From NCBI GenBank assembly GCA_022478985.1, contig JAKSZP010013639.1, positions 1-64,000 on the forward strand: a DNA stretch of 64,000 nt, given 5' to 3'. The stretch comes from Massospora cicadina. Taxonomy: Eukaryota; Entomophthoromycota; Entomophthoromycetes; Entomophthorales; Entomophthoraceae. The notes below the pieces were generated by a model. That model did not search any database, was not told the DNA's origin, and worked only from the letters and a program-made list of their open reading frames with translations. Position numbers and translations under genes: made by a program. This document shows, in pieces, positions 43,310 through 55,895 of the stretch (position 1 is its first letter; each line of letters begins with the position of its first letter).

Positions 43310-43439
43310 TTATTTTGGGAAGGTCAACCAGAGGATTTACACTTCTGATATAATGAGTATAAAATTAAACTGTGAACAATTAAGGTCACCCTAGAGGGTT
43401 CATAGCCCCTCCTGTTGCCTCCAGGACCACCAAGTTTAG

Positions 43440-46400
43440 GATGATAAGGGGATTTATGCTAGCTTATCCATAGATGCAGCATTAGTGAAGGAATGAGTCA
43501 ATATTTAGGAACCATATGGGGAACCATGGATTGATTATTCTTCTTTTGCGTGGTATCATGTTTCCAAACAACCATGCTTGAAAATGTTCCAATATATGGT
43601 ATTGAAAATGATTGGTGACTGCTTGGAGGGTAGGCTTTTCTCCTTTAAATGAATCCAATACTATAGTTTGGATTGACCATAGTGCTATTGCTACTATTAA
43701 CGCCCATAAAGATGGAATGATAGGTGACTCCATGTTGAGAGAAAACATGGTCCTAGCCAAATTAAATGATTGTGCATTGGCTTGACGGAATAGGCGCATG
43801 ACCTCTTTCCAGATAGCTACCAATGTTGGGCATTGTTCTAGGAGGTGTACTAAGCTTCCATATTGGCCACATATTGTGCATGAAGAGTGGGCAGCGTTTG
43901 ATTGTTCTGATGTGTGATACACTCTCTGCATGCATCTCCATACATGTGTCCATATCCTGAGTTGTAGTAGTGAGTGGTTTGTGTATCTTCAGACCATTCT
44001 TTGGGTCTCCAGGCTGTATGGTATCTCCATATGATTAAGGTAATCAATCCTGGCAATGGTACTCGGACTTTGTTTTTATGTTATCTGTAACTATTGGCTA
44101 TTAATTTCCTGTCTGTGAGTTAGCCTTGGGCGTCCTCTGTGACTGATCTGACCACATATGTGAATCTTCCACTATGCTCTTCTCATGGCTAGAAGTATTC
44201 ATTTGAAATGTGCAGGAGTGCCATGTGGTCCTGCAGCTGTAGGATGAGACGCCAGATATTTGATTAATGTGTTTGGGTGATCTGGGTTTCTTAGTTGGAG
44301 TGCTCATGTAAAATTAGATCTTGCTGCTCTAGCCCAATAAATGTCTGGAAGGTTTGGACTAGTCACCTGATCTATCCAGGATCCTAGTATATGGGCCACT
44401 TGCTCTATATAATTATTTAGCTCCATTTCTCCATTCCTCCTAGGGCCATATATAGTTTTAAGGCGCACAGGGGCATTATGGTTAGGCAAAGCCATCCCTG
44501 TATTAAGGCATATATTGTGTTAAAAAAGGATGGTGAGAAAGCAATTACATGGGCTGTAAACCATATGATCAAAGATATGGAATTGGCTATCATAACTCAT
44601 ACTGTTAAACCTGTTTGAAGTCCATGCAAGGAGGCAATGCGTTTTTTATTTTATCTAGGAGTTGATTTTCCATCATGGTGTTGGAATAACCCCCTGCCTC
44701 TAACCATACCCCCAAATGATGGACAGGTCCAGCTTCCAGCTTGGTAGTGAAGAGAAGTTTCAGTGGGGTGATTGATGATCTTCGCCTCCTATGTCTGTTG
44801 AGGAATCTTGATGTTTTATTGGTCTGCTGACCAAAGGTGGATAACGTCCAATAGGTCTGATATTTCCCCAGAAGTGTATTTTCAGTTTTTCCATTATTAA
44901 GTGATACATTGCTTATGGATGAGTATTTTTGTAATATTTTCTCAATTATGCAAGCATCCTAGTTGTTGGATATACCCACCACACAGTTGTCAGCAAAAGA
45001 CATCATTTTTGACTGGTGGTTAGCCATAGACACTTATTCCATTGATAAGGGCATTTTTATTCCAGAGAAGGGGATAAAGACTAAATTTATATAATAGAGG
45101 GCTTAGAGGGTCCCCTTTCTTGAGTCCTCTCTGTGAAAAACTAGGTTAATTAAAAAAATTGCTATACACACGGCCATGGTGGATGACTATGTAAACAAAA
45201 TCACCCAGTTTGGCAACTTATTTAGGAGTTTGAATTTTTGAAGGCAGGCCTGAGATAGGTCCATTCACCCTGTCATATGCATTCTATTGATCTAAAAATA
45301 CAAGCGCTCCAGAGGCTTTAGATTGGCAGGCATTAGTAACTGTGTGAATATTGTCCCATATGGATCTTCTTGGGACAAATCCATATTGTGATGGGGAATC
45401 ACATCAGTTGCAATTTCACCTGATTGTTTGGCCATAAATTTTTGTGAATATTTTGATGTCAGTATTAGTTAGGAATATTGGGCGCCAATTGGATTGGTTT
45501 AGTCTATCTCCTTTTTTGAATAGAGTGACAGTGTATGCCTCTTTGCCTTCAGGTAGAAGGCATGTTTCCTAATGCACTTATTAATGGAAGCAAAAAGAAT
45601 ATTAGATATGCTAGTAAAATATTTTTTATAAAATTCAAAGGGGATCCCATCAGGTCTAGGGCATTTCCCTTGTAGTGCACTGCGCACTTCTTCCCATAAT
45701 TCCTCACATGATATTAAGTTAATTAAATTCATAGTTTGAGCTGCAGTGTTGACATGTGCATTTGCAAGGAATTTTTTCAATTTTTGCTGGTTTGACTGGG
45801 TCAGATTTATATAAATTTGTATAAAACCTGTGTACATTGGTCATGACTTCTTTGGGTGTTTCTGCTATGGATGTATCTATTCATCAGACCTGTGTGCAGG
45901 CTACCTTGTTCTTTCAGACTTAAAATTGATGGAAAAAATAACTCAAACAATTTTCTCCATATTTTAGGTTTTTTGCTCTATGTTGAACCCCAACGTTGTG
46001 TTGGTGTTCAGGTATCAAGGTGTTTAAATGTGCAGAAGCCTCTGCCCATTTATGTCCCCATCCATGGCTGTATCCTGTGCATGGTACATTGTTTTCCAGT
46101 TGATTAAATTTTTGCCAAGGTGTGTTTAATGATGGCTGAAGCTGCCCTGTATCTTCTTTGTGTTGTATGTTTAATCTGTTGTATTGTTGATTTTTTGAAA
46201 TTTTTCTAGGTGATCAGTGGGTGTGAACAGAAAGGTGTTTTAAAGACATGTGTTAAGGAAATTTCCTCTACCCAGGATTGAAATTCCAAGTTGGCTAAAT
46301 TTTCTGGGCGTATTCTGTACCACCTGGGTGTTTGGATAATTGTTTCTGATGGTGTGAATGACACCAAAACAAGCTGGTGGTTGGAAAATCTGATTTTTGT

Positions 46401-47032
46401 AGTCTTTAATTTTATATTTTTGGTGTCAGAAAATTAGTGATGCAAGTATTAGGTCTATTCATGACATATAAATAAGTACACCATTGTGCATCTATGGTCA
46501 TGTCATTTTCTGCAGAAGGGGCGACCATTTAGATAAAATATCATATAGGCCCAAGGTGGCCTTTAACATGCAAAGTTCCACTTGCCCTTGTGGTGTCTCC
46601 ATTGTGTGTGGCCATTGGTCAGTGTCTGGGCTAATCCAACAGTTCATGTCTCCCATGACAAAATTTTTTCTTGAAGATAAAGGTGTGTCAAAGCTGATAG
46701 AAACTCTTGATGCTCCATTGCACAGTTTGGTGTTTACACACTGGTATTATGTGAACCTCTTTGTGTCATGAAAATTTAACACTTAGTATGCGGCCATCCA
46801 AAAGTGAATTTTTATTAATGAATTTAAAATTTTAGTTTGCACACACTATCACCCCACAATGTTGTGACCAAAACAATTTTGTTGGAGGGAGCATGTTTTC
46901 CCATGCCTCCTCCTTTCTCTGTGGACAGTGGGTTTTCTGAACTGCTAGGATGTCCACAGGTGGGTTGTGCAGGAGACTCAACTTCTTGGCCTGGGACATT
47001 AAGTTCTTGAGTCCCGCTATATTCAGCGTCAC
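43440..47032 (-). pseudogene. LINE copy 2 ORF2
   Basis: Begins MTLNIAGLKNLMSQAKKL at 47032. The endonuclease Glu motif reads ILAVQKTHCPQ (E to K) and the SDH motif reads SNH near 46410. RT blocks are PRPDGIPFEFYK at 45660 and SFADNCVVGISNN near 44990 (FADD changed to FADN). The C-terminal zinc segment at 43931-43482 reads CTICGQYGSLVHLLEQCP and is intact. Three catalytic positions are lost, so it is dead. Confidence 0.85.
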
Positions 47033-47099
47033 TATCTCTACTGAGATGTCCAGTGCACCTCAGGATCAGTTAGCAGGGCCCCTAGCCCTACTCCCTCTC

Positions 47100-48487
47100 C
47101 CTCATTACTCACCATTGCGTCCTTGCTGCAGGTGGCATAATTATGGGTAGGTGCTGGGGCATATCATTCCCCTTTTGTTACCTCTGCTTTTACTCCTTTT
47201 TTGCTTTTGCTGGTTTTCAATTTATCATTGCAGTGCACTTGTATGATCTCATTGGCCACATTTTTGTTTTGCGCATTCCATTGATAAATTTTCACTCCCA
47301 ATTGGGTTGTACTCAACACTTTTGTGGGTGTGCCAAACCCCTGTTTTGCTGCATTTGCTTCCAAATTAGGTTCTGCTGAATCTATTTTGTTTGTGTTAGT
47401 TGTTTAATTTTCTGTGGGATTTTATTGGCTCATTGTTGAAAGTTGTTCCATGTCTTTTTGAATATGTTCAGGCAAAATAGATGATTCTTCTGAGGCCTTT
47501 ACCTTGGCTGCAGCCAACTTGTGAGCCTGTTTGTGCCATTTTTCATTCCTTCAAGGAAGTTGGGTTGATAATTTTATATTGTCCAAATTCTCCCCAGTTG
47601 AATGCTTGTGTGGCATCAGTGATTTTGACATACTCTGAGTCATCTTCTCCCATTTCTTCCTCACAGAATTTCATTTCTCTTAGGCCTTCTTTTATAGAAC
47701 AAGAATGAATCTTGTGCCCAAAGGCCTGACATTGGTTGCATATAGAGGGCACACTCTCCACTATTGTTCAGATAATTGGGATTTTCCTGCCAATGATAAA
47801 GGATGCGATGTGGGGGATTTTTGGGATATACTCCACTAACTCTGGGTTAAGAGAAATAATTGCAATTGCCTTCCCAGTGTTAAGGGTCAGCATCAGCTGA
47901 AATTTTTGAATTTTGAATTGTTTGATTTCTCCATAGGATTCCAAGCCCTCCCAGAGATGTTGTTTGACTACTGTGTGCGCCAGTGTAGTTGGAAGTTAGT
48001 AAAAAATTATGAAAATATCTTTGTATTTTGTCAAACGTGTGCATTTGGTTGATACCAAGCGTTGACCATCAGTAAGTTCAATTACTACTCTGGCCTTCAC
48101 AGCTTCATTTGCTTCCTCTGATGTCTTAAACACAAGATCCATTCAACCATGGCAGATAGTGTGGGTTGTCATGTACACAGCGTGCAGAAATAATTTTTGT
48201 TGGGCTTCATAAAACTTTTCCCATATTGCTGGTGCTTATGTGCCCAAAAATATATGTATCCTGTGTTTAACCAACAACAGCGGTTGAGAGTGGGACACTG
48301 CCATGTAACTGCAGTATTTTACTAAAACATCCACAAAACCTGCAGGGTGCACCACCTCAGGTTTTTTGTTTTTACTATGGTTTTTGTTTACTCCTGTGTG
48401 CTTGGTGCCTTTAGGCGGTGCAGATCCAGGTCCACTTCCATTTACTGCGTTTGCCCAATTCTGTCCTTTTTTATTAATTGTGCTCAT
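47100..48487 (-). pseudogene. LINE copy 2 ORF1
   Basis: Starts MSTINKKGQNWANAVNGSG at 48487. The ORF1-like domain (48236-47770, frameshifted) aligns with copy 1 (WEKFYEAQQKLFLHAVY against WEKFCEDVHKIFLTAVY). The zinc knuckle CNQCQAFGHKIHSC at 47741-47700 is complete. The acidic tail region differs from copy 1. Confidence 0.78.
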
Positions 48488-48590
48488 CCCACCTGGTATT
48501 GATTTATCAGATTGTTCTGTTTTAATTGAATTGTTTACTAATAAGTGATAGTGATTGGAAAGAAAAGCCCTTACTACAGCTATATTCTAT

Positions 48591-49159
48591 CTGAGCATAT
48601 TTTTTAATCAGATAACTATATTAATGTTCCCTTTAATATTTAAGTCTTTAAAAATGAGGGATTAATCACTTTTACTATTATGATGATTATTTTAAATGAA
48701 ACTAATTTGTGAACTTTAATACAAAATTTAAGAGTCACAATCTAAATAATGTTTATAGTATTATTCTCATTTATAGCTCTGAGTAATATTCTAATTATAA
48801 AAAAGATTGACTTATAATATATGTCATTCCCTATTACTACCGTTGAGTAATTAAACCTTTGTAAGTAAATCAATTGGTATTTTCTTGTATAATCTATTAA
48901 ACTATATAAAAGATTTTGAGTTTAATATGCAAAAAAGATCATTAATAAAATTAAATCATACTATAAATTATAATTTAAGTTTTTTGATAAAATGACCTTA
49001 AGGCAGATATATCATGCCAAAAAATTTAACTGTTTCAATTTTAAGTTGTTATATAGATAATTTAGACCACTTAACACTATTGAATATATAATTTACTATT
49101 TAAAAAGCTAATTTTTGTATTAGATGATTTATTTATTTATTTAGTTTTGAGTTTTGAAA
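48591..49159. other. Very AT-rich stretch, no gene seen
   Basis: Long A/T runs and no open frame of note. It is the right flank of LINE copy 2. Confidence 0.5.
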
Positions 49160-49390
49160 AACTTTAGGATGAGTACATGCCAAGTGAAAAACTGGCCTCT
49201 AAGTGTGATTTTTTCATCAGGCAAAACAGCAGGCACAGACTACTCAGTTGCGTCTCATCAGAATTTGGGGGTTGAAGTATGGAGGAGTCATTGTCATTGT
49301 AGGGTTGCAGCTTATTTTTTAGCACTAGTGGTGCCCAACCCAAAAGGGGGAGCTGCCACGCATCTTTATTTACAAATGAGCTAAACAAAG
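49160..49390 (-). pseudogene. Short conserved block shared with the start of element G
   Basis: The minus frame reads LSSLCLLFCLMKKSHLEASF; element G at 57785-57720 reads LSSLCLLLWLLKHSHLETS just inside its 5' LTR. The surrounding nucleotides also align. It lies at the end of ORF copy 2. It may be a gag or leader block of an R-type element. No domain recognised. Confidence 0.5.
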
Positions 49391-49399
49391 GTATTATTA

Positions 49400-51110
49400 T
49401 AATAAAAAACTCCTGATATAGTCCCTAAGTTATCAGCCTAGGAAGCAATATTAGATGGTGAGGAAGCTTTAGGAAATTTTTTCCTGGCGCCTGCTTTAGC
49501 TGGCAGACCATGGTAGATAGCATAGGAGTTGGTTCATCAGCGGCATGTGGCATAAGGAGGTATATTTTGGATTTTCTTCATTAATGAGGCATGCAGTGTC
49601 CATGCCTCAATATATTGAGCAAGCTGATGCTCATTGAAAGTGATGAGAGCTGGCACACAAGTAAATGCTTAATGCGCTGATGGGTTTAGAAATAATTGGG
49701 GTCAAAAAGAGAAGTTTTTGCTGCATCAATGCAAGCATGGCTTGCACCAAAAGTGAGCTCCTCAATTTCATATTTTGCATCTTCTTCAAAGTCATGGGGC
49801 AAATTGGGGATAAAAATACCCTCAATCAGGGGTTCCATCGCCCCATGGAGTTGCTGGTGGAGTAGGGTGTTGTCAGGAGCAGCAGCAGCTTTAACTGCCA
49901 TTTTGTTTATATTTTTATATAAAGGATAACCGTTTTAGGGCAAAAATGGTGGGGGTGCAAATTGGGAGGATTGATGAAGAATTCCTCTAAAGAAAAATCC
50001 AGTTTGACATTGTATGGCCAGTTGCTATCATCAATCCAATCAAGACACTCAAAAGGATCTGCTTCAGCTAGCGCTGGCCCAGCCACTGGAGTTGGCAGGC
50101 TGGCTGCACCTGATTGGCCATGAACTGTCAACCATGACAGCTCAGCTGAAACTGTTTTAGCCATTAGCTCAGATTGCCATAAATTGACCAAGTTTTTAGA
50201 TTTATAAATTTTTTATTGGCTTCAGCTTTGGAAGTCACACCAGAATTCGCTGAGGTTGGGGTGGGAGAATTGAGCCCCACTTAAAATTTGGGTGCAACTT
50301 CTGCTGAGTCAAAGCCATAGGTTGAAGCATTGGAATCAGTGGAGGCAGAAATGCAGGGCACTTGCGCCTTTATTTGGTTGAGTTTAAAGCACAATGGGCA
50401 AATGGCGCAGCCATTATAGACATGCGCCCAGATTGGGTAATCAGGGGTGGAACTTTTTATGGTGCAGGGTGATTTTGAGGTGGATGTTGAAATGGAATGG
50501 GCAGTTTGTTGTAAAGGCGTGAGGCCCTTCCAGATGATCCACCACATTCAGAACCACAAACTGCAACATGAGATTTGCGCCATAAATGGCCAAACCCTCT
50601 GTAGCTCATGGTGAAGGCGTTTGGGGGAAAGATGGGAGGGAAATCCATTGAACTGGACCATCAAAGTGGCCTCATCTGGTGCAGGTACAAACGTTGGGGA
50701 GTGGGATATCTTTAAAATTAATGGCAGCTTAGATGCTGCTGTTGTATTAGCCTCAGAGTGGAAGCCAAGGTTGAAATACCCCTTAAAGGGGCGTAAATCA
50801 ATGAAGCTGGCAGGTTTGAACATCGCTGTGGTCATCTCAATGATGGCCATGCTTGCATATGGGGAGAGATTCTTATATCTGACCCAGAGGTAAAAATGCA
50901 AATTTCTCTGTGGGACCATAAAAGGTCTCTGGAGCACCACCTGGGAACTTGTGATGTGGTGGGCCAGGTCCTGAGGGGGAACATAACGCCAAGTAGCATT
51001 AAATTTTAACAAAGCCAGTGCAGGCACTTTGGCGGTAGCCAAAATACTCCAGATGGTGGCACATCACCACTCTAAGCCAGAGCAGCAGGCTTCAAGAGCA
51101 TCAACATTTG
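49400..51110 (-). pseudogene. Unrecognised TE-associated ORF, copy 2 (longest)
   Basis: Open from 51042: PPQDLAHHITSSQVVLQRPF, FYLWVRYKNLSPYASMAII, FRPFKGYFNLGFHSEANTTA, SPKRLHHELQRVW. It continues in other frames with ICPLCFKLNQIKAQVPC at 50410-50340, an acidic stretch at 50191-49907, and MAVKAAAAPDNTLLHQQLH to 49686. This last part aligns with copy 3 on both sides of its LTR insertion. The leader (51045-51210) follows directly on the R LTR end. That suggests it is the first ORF of an R-type element, though copies 1 and 3 do not show an R LTR in that position. Confidence 0.6.
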
Positions 51111-51211
51111 TAAGTTTTGGCTCAATCAAGCAGCTATTTTTTATATTTCTTTAAATTAAAAATTTAGCTTTGATTTTGTATCAAAACAAAGAATTGCTTT
51201 AGAGCTGCAGC

Positions 51212-52035
51212 TTACAATAGTTGGGTTTAAATTAGCACTTAAGGGTTCCTTTAACATTGAGGCCATTGAACGTGACCATTGGTGAAGTCTAATTTGAAAC
51301 ACAGGAACTGCAGAATTTAATATAAATTTTTTAATAAAGATAATAAGTAAAATAAGAAACTTTGAGGTAATAGTTATATCTAGGAAAATTAAAATAATAA
51401 ACTGACACCCCTAACATAGGTAGGATTCTGGGTTTTAGGGTATGCTGGGGAGAGAGATTCTATTAAGCTAACTACAATAGTAGAAGATAGTTTTCTGTTT
51501 TTAATCTGTCAATTGATGGTTTCTAATGCCAATTTCCCCTTTGATGTGTTGACTAAAACTTTCAAACTATTCTTGGGTTGCTTTTCCAAATTACTAATGT
51601 CCAAATTCAGTTTCTTGAGTTTGGAATGGAGTGTTGGGTTTGATCCCTATTGTCAGCCTTTTTATTTTGACTTCTTGCTCAACTCTGACTTTGTAAGTGA
51701 ATTTTTTCCTTCTAGTCTGGCTCCTGATAGTATTGCCTTTTGGGAAAGAGGCATGAGCCCCTGAATGAAAAGATTTTTAAATTTTCTTTAATATACACAA
51801 AGTTGTTTGGGTTTTTTGAAAACCTTCAGATTTTACACTTAATGGATTTGTGCTAAGGGGTGGGTGTTGAAAAGGTATGGGGCAAACAGGGGGAAGCAGC
51901 AACCCATCTCTCATCCAGGTATGACTTAGGTCAAAGATCTGGGTAATGTAAAGAGCCTAGGGGTTTATACCCTCCTTGGTCATAAAGGGGTGCATCACCC
52001 TGTCTAACTTGATAGCTGGAGCCAAGGGCATTACA
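51212..52035 (-). repeat. R LTR, copy 1 (3' LTR of element G)
   Basis: About 820 bp. The minus strand begins TGTAATGCCCTTGGC at 52035. Its partner is 60320-61128. The end is uncertain by about 10 bp, because the shared sequence runs through CCCAACTATTGTAA. A polypurine tract lies directly upstream, and integrase of G lies 340 bp further. Confidence 0.75.
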
Positions 52036-52047
52036 TTACCCTTTCCT
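52036..52047 (-). promoter_or_regulatory. Polypurine tract of element G
   Basis: The minus strand reads AGGAAAGGGTAA directly before TGTAATGCC. Confidence 0.7.
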
Positions 52048-52374
52048 AAAAGGACAGGGTCTACTCCTCCTTCTGAGGCTTTGCCCAGTAATAGTTCTTG
52101 TGTGGAGTAGGAATTCTAATAGCTGCAATGGTAGCCTTCTGAGTAGGTAAGGTGATAATTTCATGAGGTTGGCCTTGTGAAACTCATTAAACAAATCTTG
52201 ACATTTTTTGCAATTAATGGATGAAACACAACTATATTCATTAGAAGAGTTCCATTTCATGATACCAAGTACTGCAAACTGTGTTTGAATCTATGAGAGT
52301 AAAAGGATTCACTCCACTTTAAACTCCAGTACACCTCTACATTGATGGGCTCTATCTCCATTAAAACATTAAAT

Positions 52375-53560
52375 TTAAATGAAGATTAGGAAATGGCATT
52401 TTAGGAAGTTGTTGATTTTCCAGTGGGATGGTAATTCCACATGGAAGGATCTGCTATTCAGCACCTGGGAGATAAAGAAAGTCCCTTCCCGCTTAAAGGC
52501 CAACTTATAGCATGGCACTTTGAGGTGCAAATTCTTGGGGTCAAACATGACCAAAACACCCACTTGAAAGTCTGAGTCCACAGGGCTTTTTTTATCAACA
52601 AATCATTTAGCGTCATTAGTTGATTTGTTCAACTGTTATTGGATCTGGTGGTGCACCTCCTGAACATGTTTAGCAAAGTTGTCTGCATATGGTATATTAC
52701 TGCAAATATTATGACCCAAGGGTGAAGGTGGGGTTGTAACCTAAGTTAGCATACATAGGTGATACCTATATGACGTGTTTAGGAATTGTTGTATGAAACT
52801 GGGAAAACGGAGATCTGTTGCCCATGTGTCCTGGGAGCTAGTAGCATAGTATCAAAGATACTACTTTAATGAATGATTGATTAATTCAGTTTGGCCAATG
52901 ATTGAGGGTGGTATGCTGATGATCTTCAGGGCTTGTTCATCATGTCACACAAGGCCTCCTAAAATCTTGAGGTAAACTGAAGCTCCATATCATTGACTAG
53001 CTCCTGAGGTAAATCAAATAAAGAAAACCATGAGACACAAACAGACGTGTCATCTCTTCCACTTAGGTAGTTGTCAAGCAGAGGATAAAGGTGTCATATT
53101 TTGTGAAGCAAACTACCACCAACATGTCTACATCTTACCCCTGGGACAATGGTTTATCCACAGTAAAGTCTACAAAAGTCATGATCCATGGCCCTTCTGC
53201 CTGTTGGAGGGGGTGGAGGAACACATTTTCTTAGTGATCCAATTTGTAGCGGTCACACATTAAACATCATTCAATCCACATGTGGACATCCTTTGTAAAG
53301 CCATTCCAATCATGCCCATGCTATATTAGGGTAATAATTTTTGTTCACGCAAGGGTACCCATAGTGTGAAGACCATGATGCACATTTATGATGTGGGAAC
53401 ACAGAGCAGAAGGAACCCATACTTTTATATGAAAAAATTACCCTATTCTTTTTGGGAATACCATCCAGATGGGGCCTTACTGGTGGCAATTTTAGAAACA
53501 AGGCCAATACCTTCAGCGTCTACTGCTTGCTCAGCCAACTCATCATCCAGGAGAGAACCT
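52375..53560 (-). pseudogene. Integrase of element G
   Basis: The C-terminal part is open at 52581-52375 (SDFQVGVLVMF, KLAFKREGTFFISQVLNSRS, VELPSHWKINN), matching the SH3-like/pre-chromodomain end of gypsy integrases. The core upstream is decayed but legible: GPWIMTFVDFTVDKPLSQG near 53180 and LVVVCFTKYD near 53100. A true chromodomain is not seen. Confidence 0.75.
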
Positions 53561-54644
53561 ACTTCAGTGGCAGGTCCCTGAGCAGGAGCGCTTTACCCTT
53601 CCTCACTAACAGACTTGGTAGTGGGGGCGGTTTCTTAGGGAGTGGGAGCTTGGGGCTTGGGTGTGGGTGCAGATTTGGGTTTGGGGAGTGGAGTGGAGTG
53701 GAGGGAGCTACCGCGGCAATATTGGAATAGGAAGTTCCATGATTTTCTTAGGGAGAATAACTGCAACTAGTTCAGAGTTTCTAATAGAAACATGTCCCAT
53801 TCAAGGATTGCAACTAAGAATGTCCGATAAGATATGTGAGGAACCCTTAACAAACTCATACTTGAAATAAAACTTGGGAGGTCCCAGTGAGTTCTAATTT
53901 TTTTGGGGGGCAACTTCTGTTGCTTTCAATAGAAGATGAGCGATTTGTTGTCAGTGCACACCACTATTGTATGCTTGGCGCCTTTTAAGAGATATCGCCA
54001 ATGCATAGAGTCCAAGAAATGGCATCCAAATTTTTATTATATATGGCTAGGAACGCTCAGTTATGATAAACTTTCTTGATAAGTAAGCCACAGGATGTTC
54101 TTTGTTCTCATATTCTTGGAGAAAAACTGCTTACACTGCCATACCTGAGGCTTCAAATGCTATAATAAAAGGCTATCCTCATCAAAATGATGCAAATCAG
54201 GTGTAGAGGTGATACATCTTCTTTTAAATCAGAAGTATTTTGGCACTCTGGGGTCCAAATAAAAGGAGTATTCTTACCAGTGAGAGGGTTTAGGGAAGAT
54301 GTAAGCTCAAAGATGGCTGTTGAAAACTTCTTCAAAAAAGTGACAGATACTAGAATGCTACGCAATTTTTTCTGCATCATGTAGTAGGACAAGAGCGATG
54401 GCGTCTAGTTTTAAAGGTGCAAAAGCATGATTGTCCTTCAATAACAGGTTCCCCTGGATGCTGCACTTTGTCCTTATAGAACTCATATTTGGATATCTTT
54501 GCAACTATCCAGCCTTATGTAGAGCTGCCACCACAGCCACCAAATCCTTGCCATACTGCTCAGCATTAGGAGAGTAAATTAATATATCATCAATGTATTT
54601 TATTGTCAGATTCTATGGTTGACTCAAAATAAACCCTTTGACAA

Positions 54645-55895
54645 CCTACAGATTGGGCTGATTTTCCCTCTTAATGCTTAAGCTAATAATCTAATTAAAA
54701 CCTATTGCAATATCATGGCTTGGGCTGATTATCAAGACGTGGATTTAATTCTATTATTAGAAGCTCAGGCTGAATACCCCCGCATATTTAGGCTAATTTT
54801 CTCTGCAACTACTTGGCCAGGCTGATCAACTCAACGTCAATTCAATCTGATTTTTCTAAAGGTAGATTGGGCCAAATACATTTAAATAGTTGGGCTGATT
54901 ATCACTGCCCCAAACCTCAGCAACTAGTCCCGATTAATTGGGACCAATATTGAGAAATTTTATACAAAATTATTTGGGACTGACCCAAAGTTAACGTTTA
55001 AAAAGTCCCATGGACAATCAGACAAACAAAAAACGTAATCAATTTCCTGCCTTAGGGCAAATTTTGTATGTCAGTATGCATAATTGGCATGATAGCACTT
55101 GCACATGGACCGCCTGAAAGGGAGTACCTAGTGCTATCAAGAGGACAGTTGACATCCCATTTAGGAAATTTTCTTCAGCTGTATGACAAAAACATAATTG
55201 ACTACCAAAATATTTTTGTATGTCAATATGCATAACTGGCACAATAGACTTGCGCATGGACCATCCAAATGAAAGTACCTAGAGCTATTGAGAGAGGCCT
55301 GGTGACGTCCTGATTAAGGGTACATTATTTATTTAAATTGACCACAAAATATCCCAGAATTCATATATTGTCATCAGTATATTGAAACTCATTTCAAGAT
55401 GATTCTAGGACCAATTTACGCGCATTGATGTGATTTTTGTCCCTGAAATCCTCCCAAATATGAGAGTATTTTTCCACCAATAAACCTAGCAATAGTTCTC
55501 AGTCATATCGGTTCAAGGGCCAAACTGAGGTGGAAAATAATCTGTGATATTGCATGCTTGAACGTGTCCAGGAGATGCCCTAGAGGTATAAATACCGGCG
55601 CCTGGCCTAATGAATAATTATCAAATAATCTTAGCCTTAAATAAAGGTCTACTTTATTATATCTTCATTTGGCTTTTATCCTAAGTTGTTTTTAGAGAGT
55701 GTCATAAAGCTGGGATCTCTGGGATCCACATCTTGTAACTTTACCTGCCTTGGCTGAAGTTCCCAATTACAAAGTGAAAATCAAACCCAAAATCTGCCCA
55801 GAAAAGTAAGAGCCATTTGAGTATGCCTATGGAGTTTCCAAACGGTTCTAAAACTGTAAGTCACTGGTAAAATCAAGGATCCATCAGCTGAACTT
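54645..55895 (+). mobile_element. Insertion U in element G RT (probable LTR-type unit)
   Basis: About 1.25 kb without similarity to gypsy coding sequence, separating two RT halves. It holds TATAAATACC at 55587 and AATAAA at 55640, in promoter-then-polyadenylation order on the plus strand, as in an LTR. Exact ends and target duplication could not be fixed. It contains several TTGGGCTGATT repeats and a duplicated 100-bp segment. Confidence 0.55.
55064..55312. repeat. Tandem duplication inside U
   Basis: About 100 bp at 55064-55160 recurs at 55215-55312 (TTTTGTATGTCA(G/A)TATGCATAA, then GTACCTAG(T/A)GCTAT). Same orientation, period about 150 bp. Confidence 0.8.

Larger units (their letters stand above)
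43310..48572 (-). mobile_element. LINE copy 2, full length but decayed (5.26 kb)
   Basis: Same family and nearly the same length as LINE copy 1 (5263 against 5266 bp), with homologous 3' ends (TTATTTTGGGAAGG against TTATTTCGGGGAAGG). It has ORF1 (48487-47100) and ORF2 (47032-43440). Many CpG of copy 1 read TG or CA here. Inactive. Confidence 0.87.

Noticed and set aside
53585..53730. Gly-rich plus-strand frame as a gene
   Set aside because: It lies within decayed integrase to RNase H sequence of G on the other strand, and the GGGNTTGGG-type composition is simple sequence.
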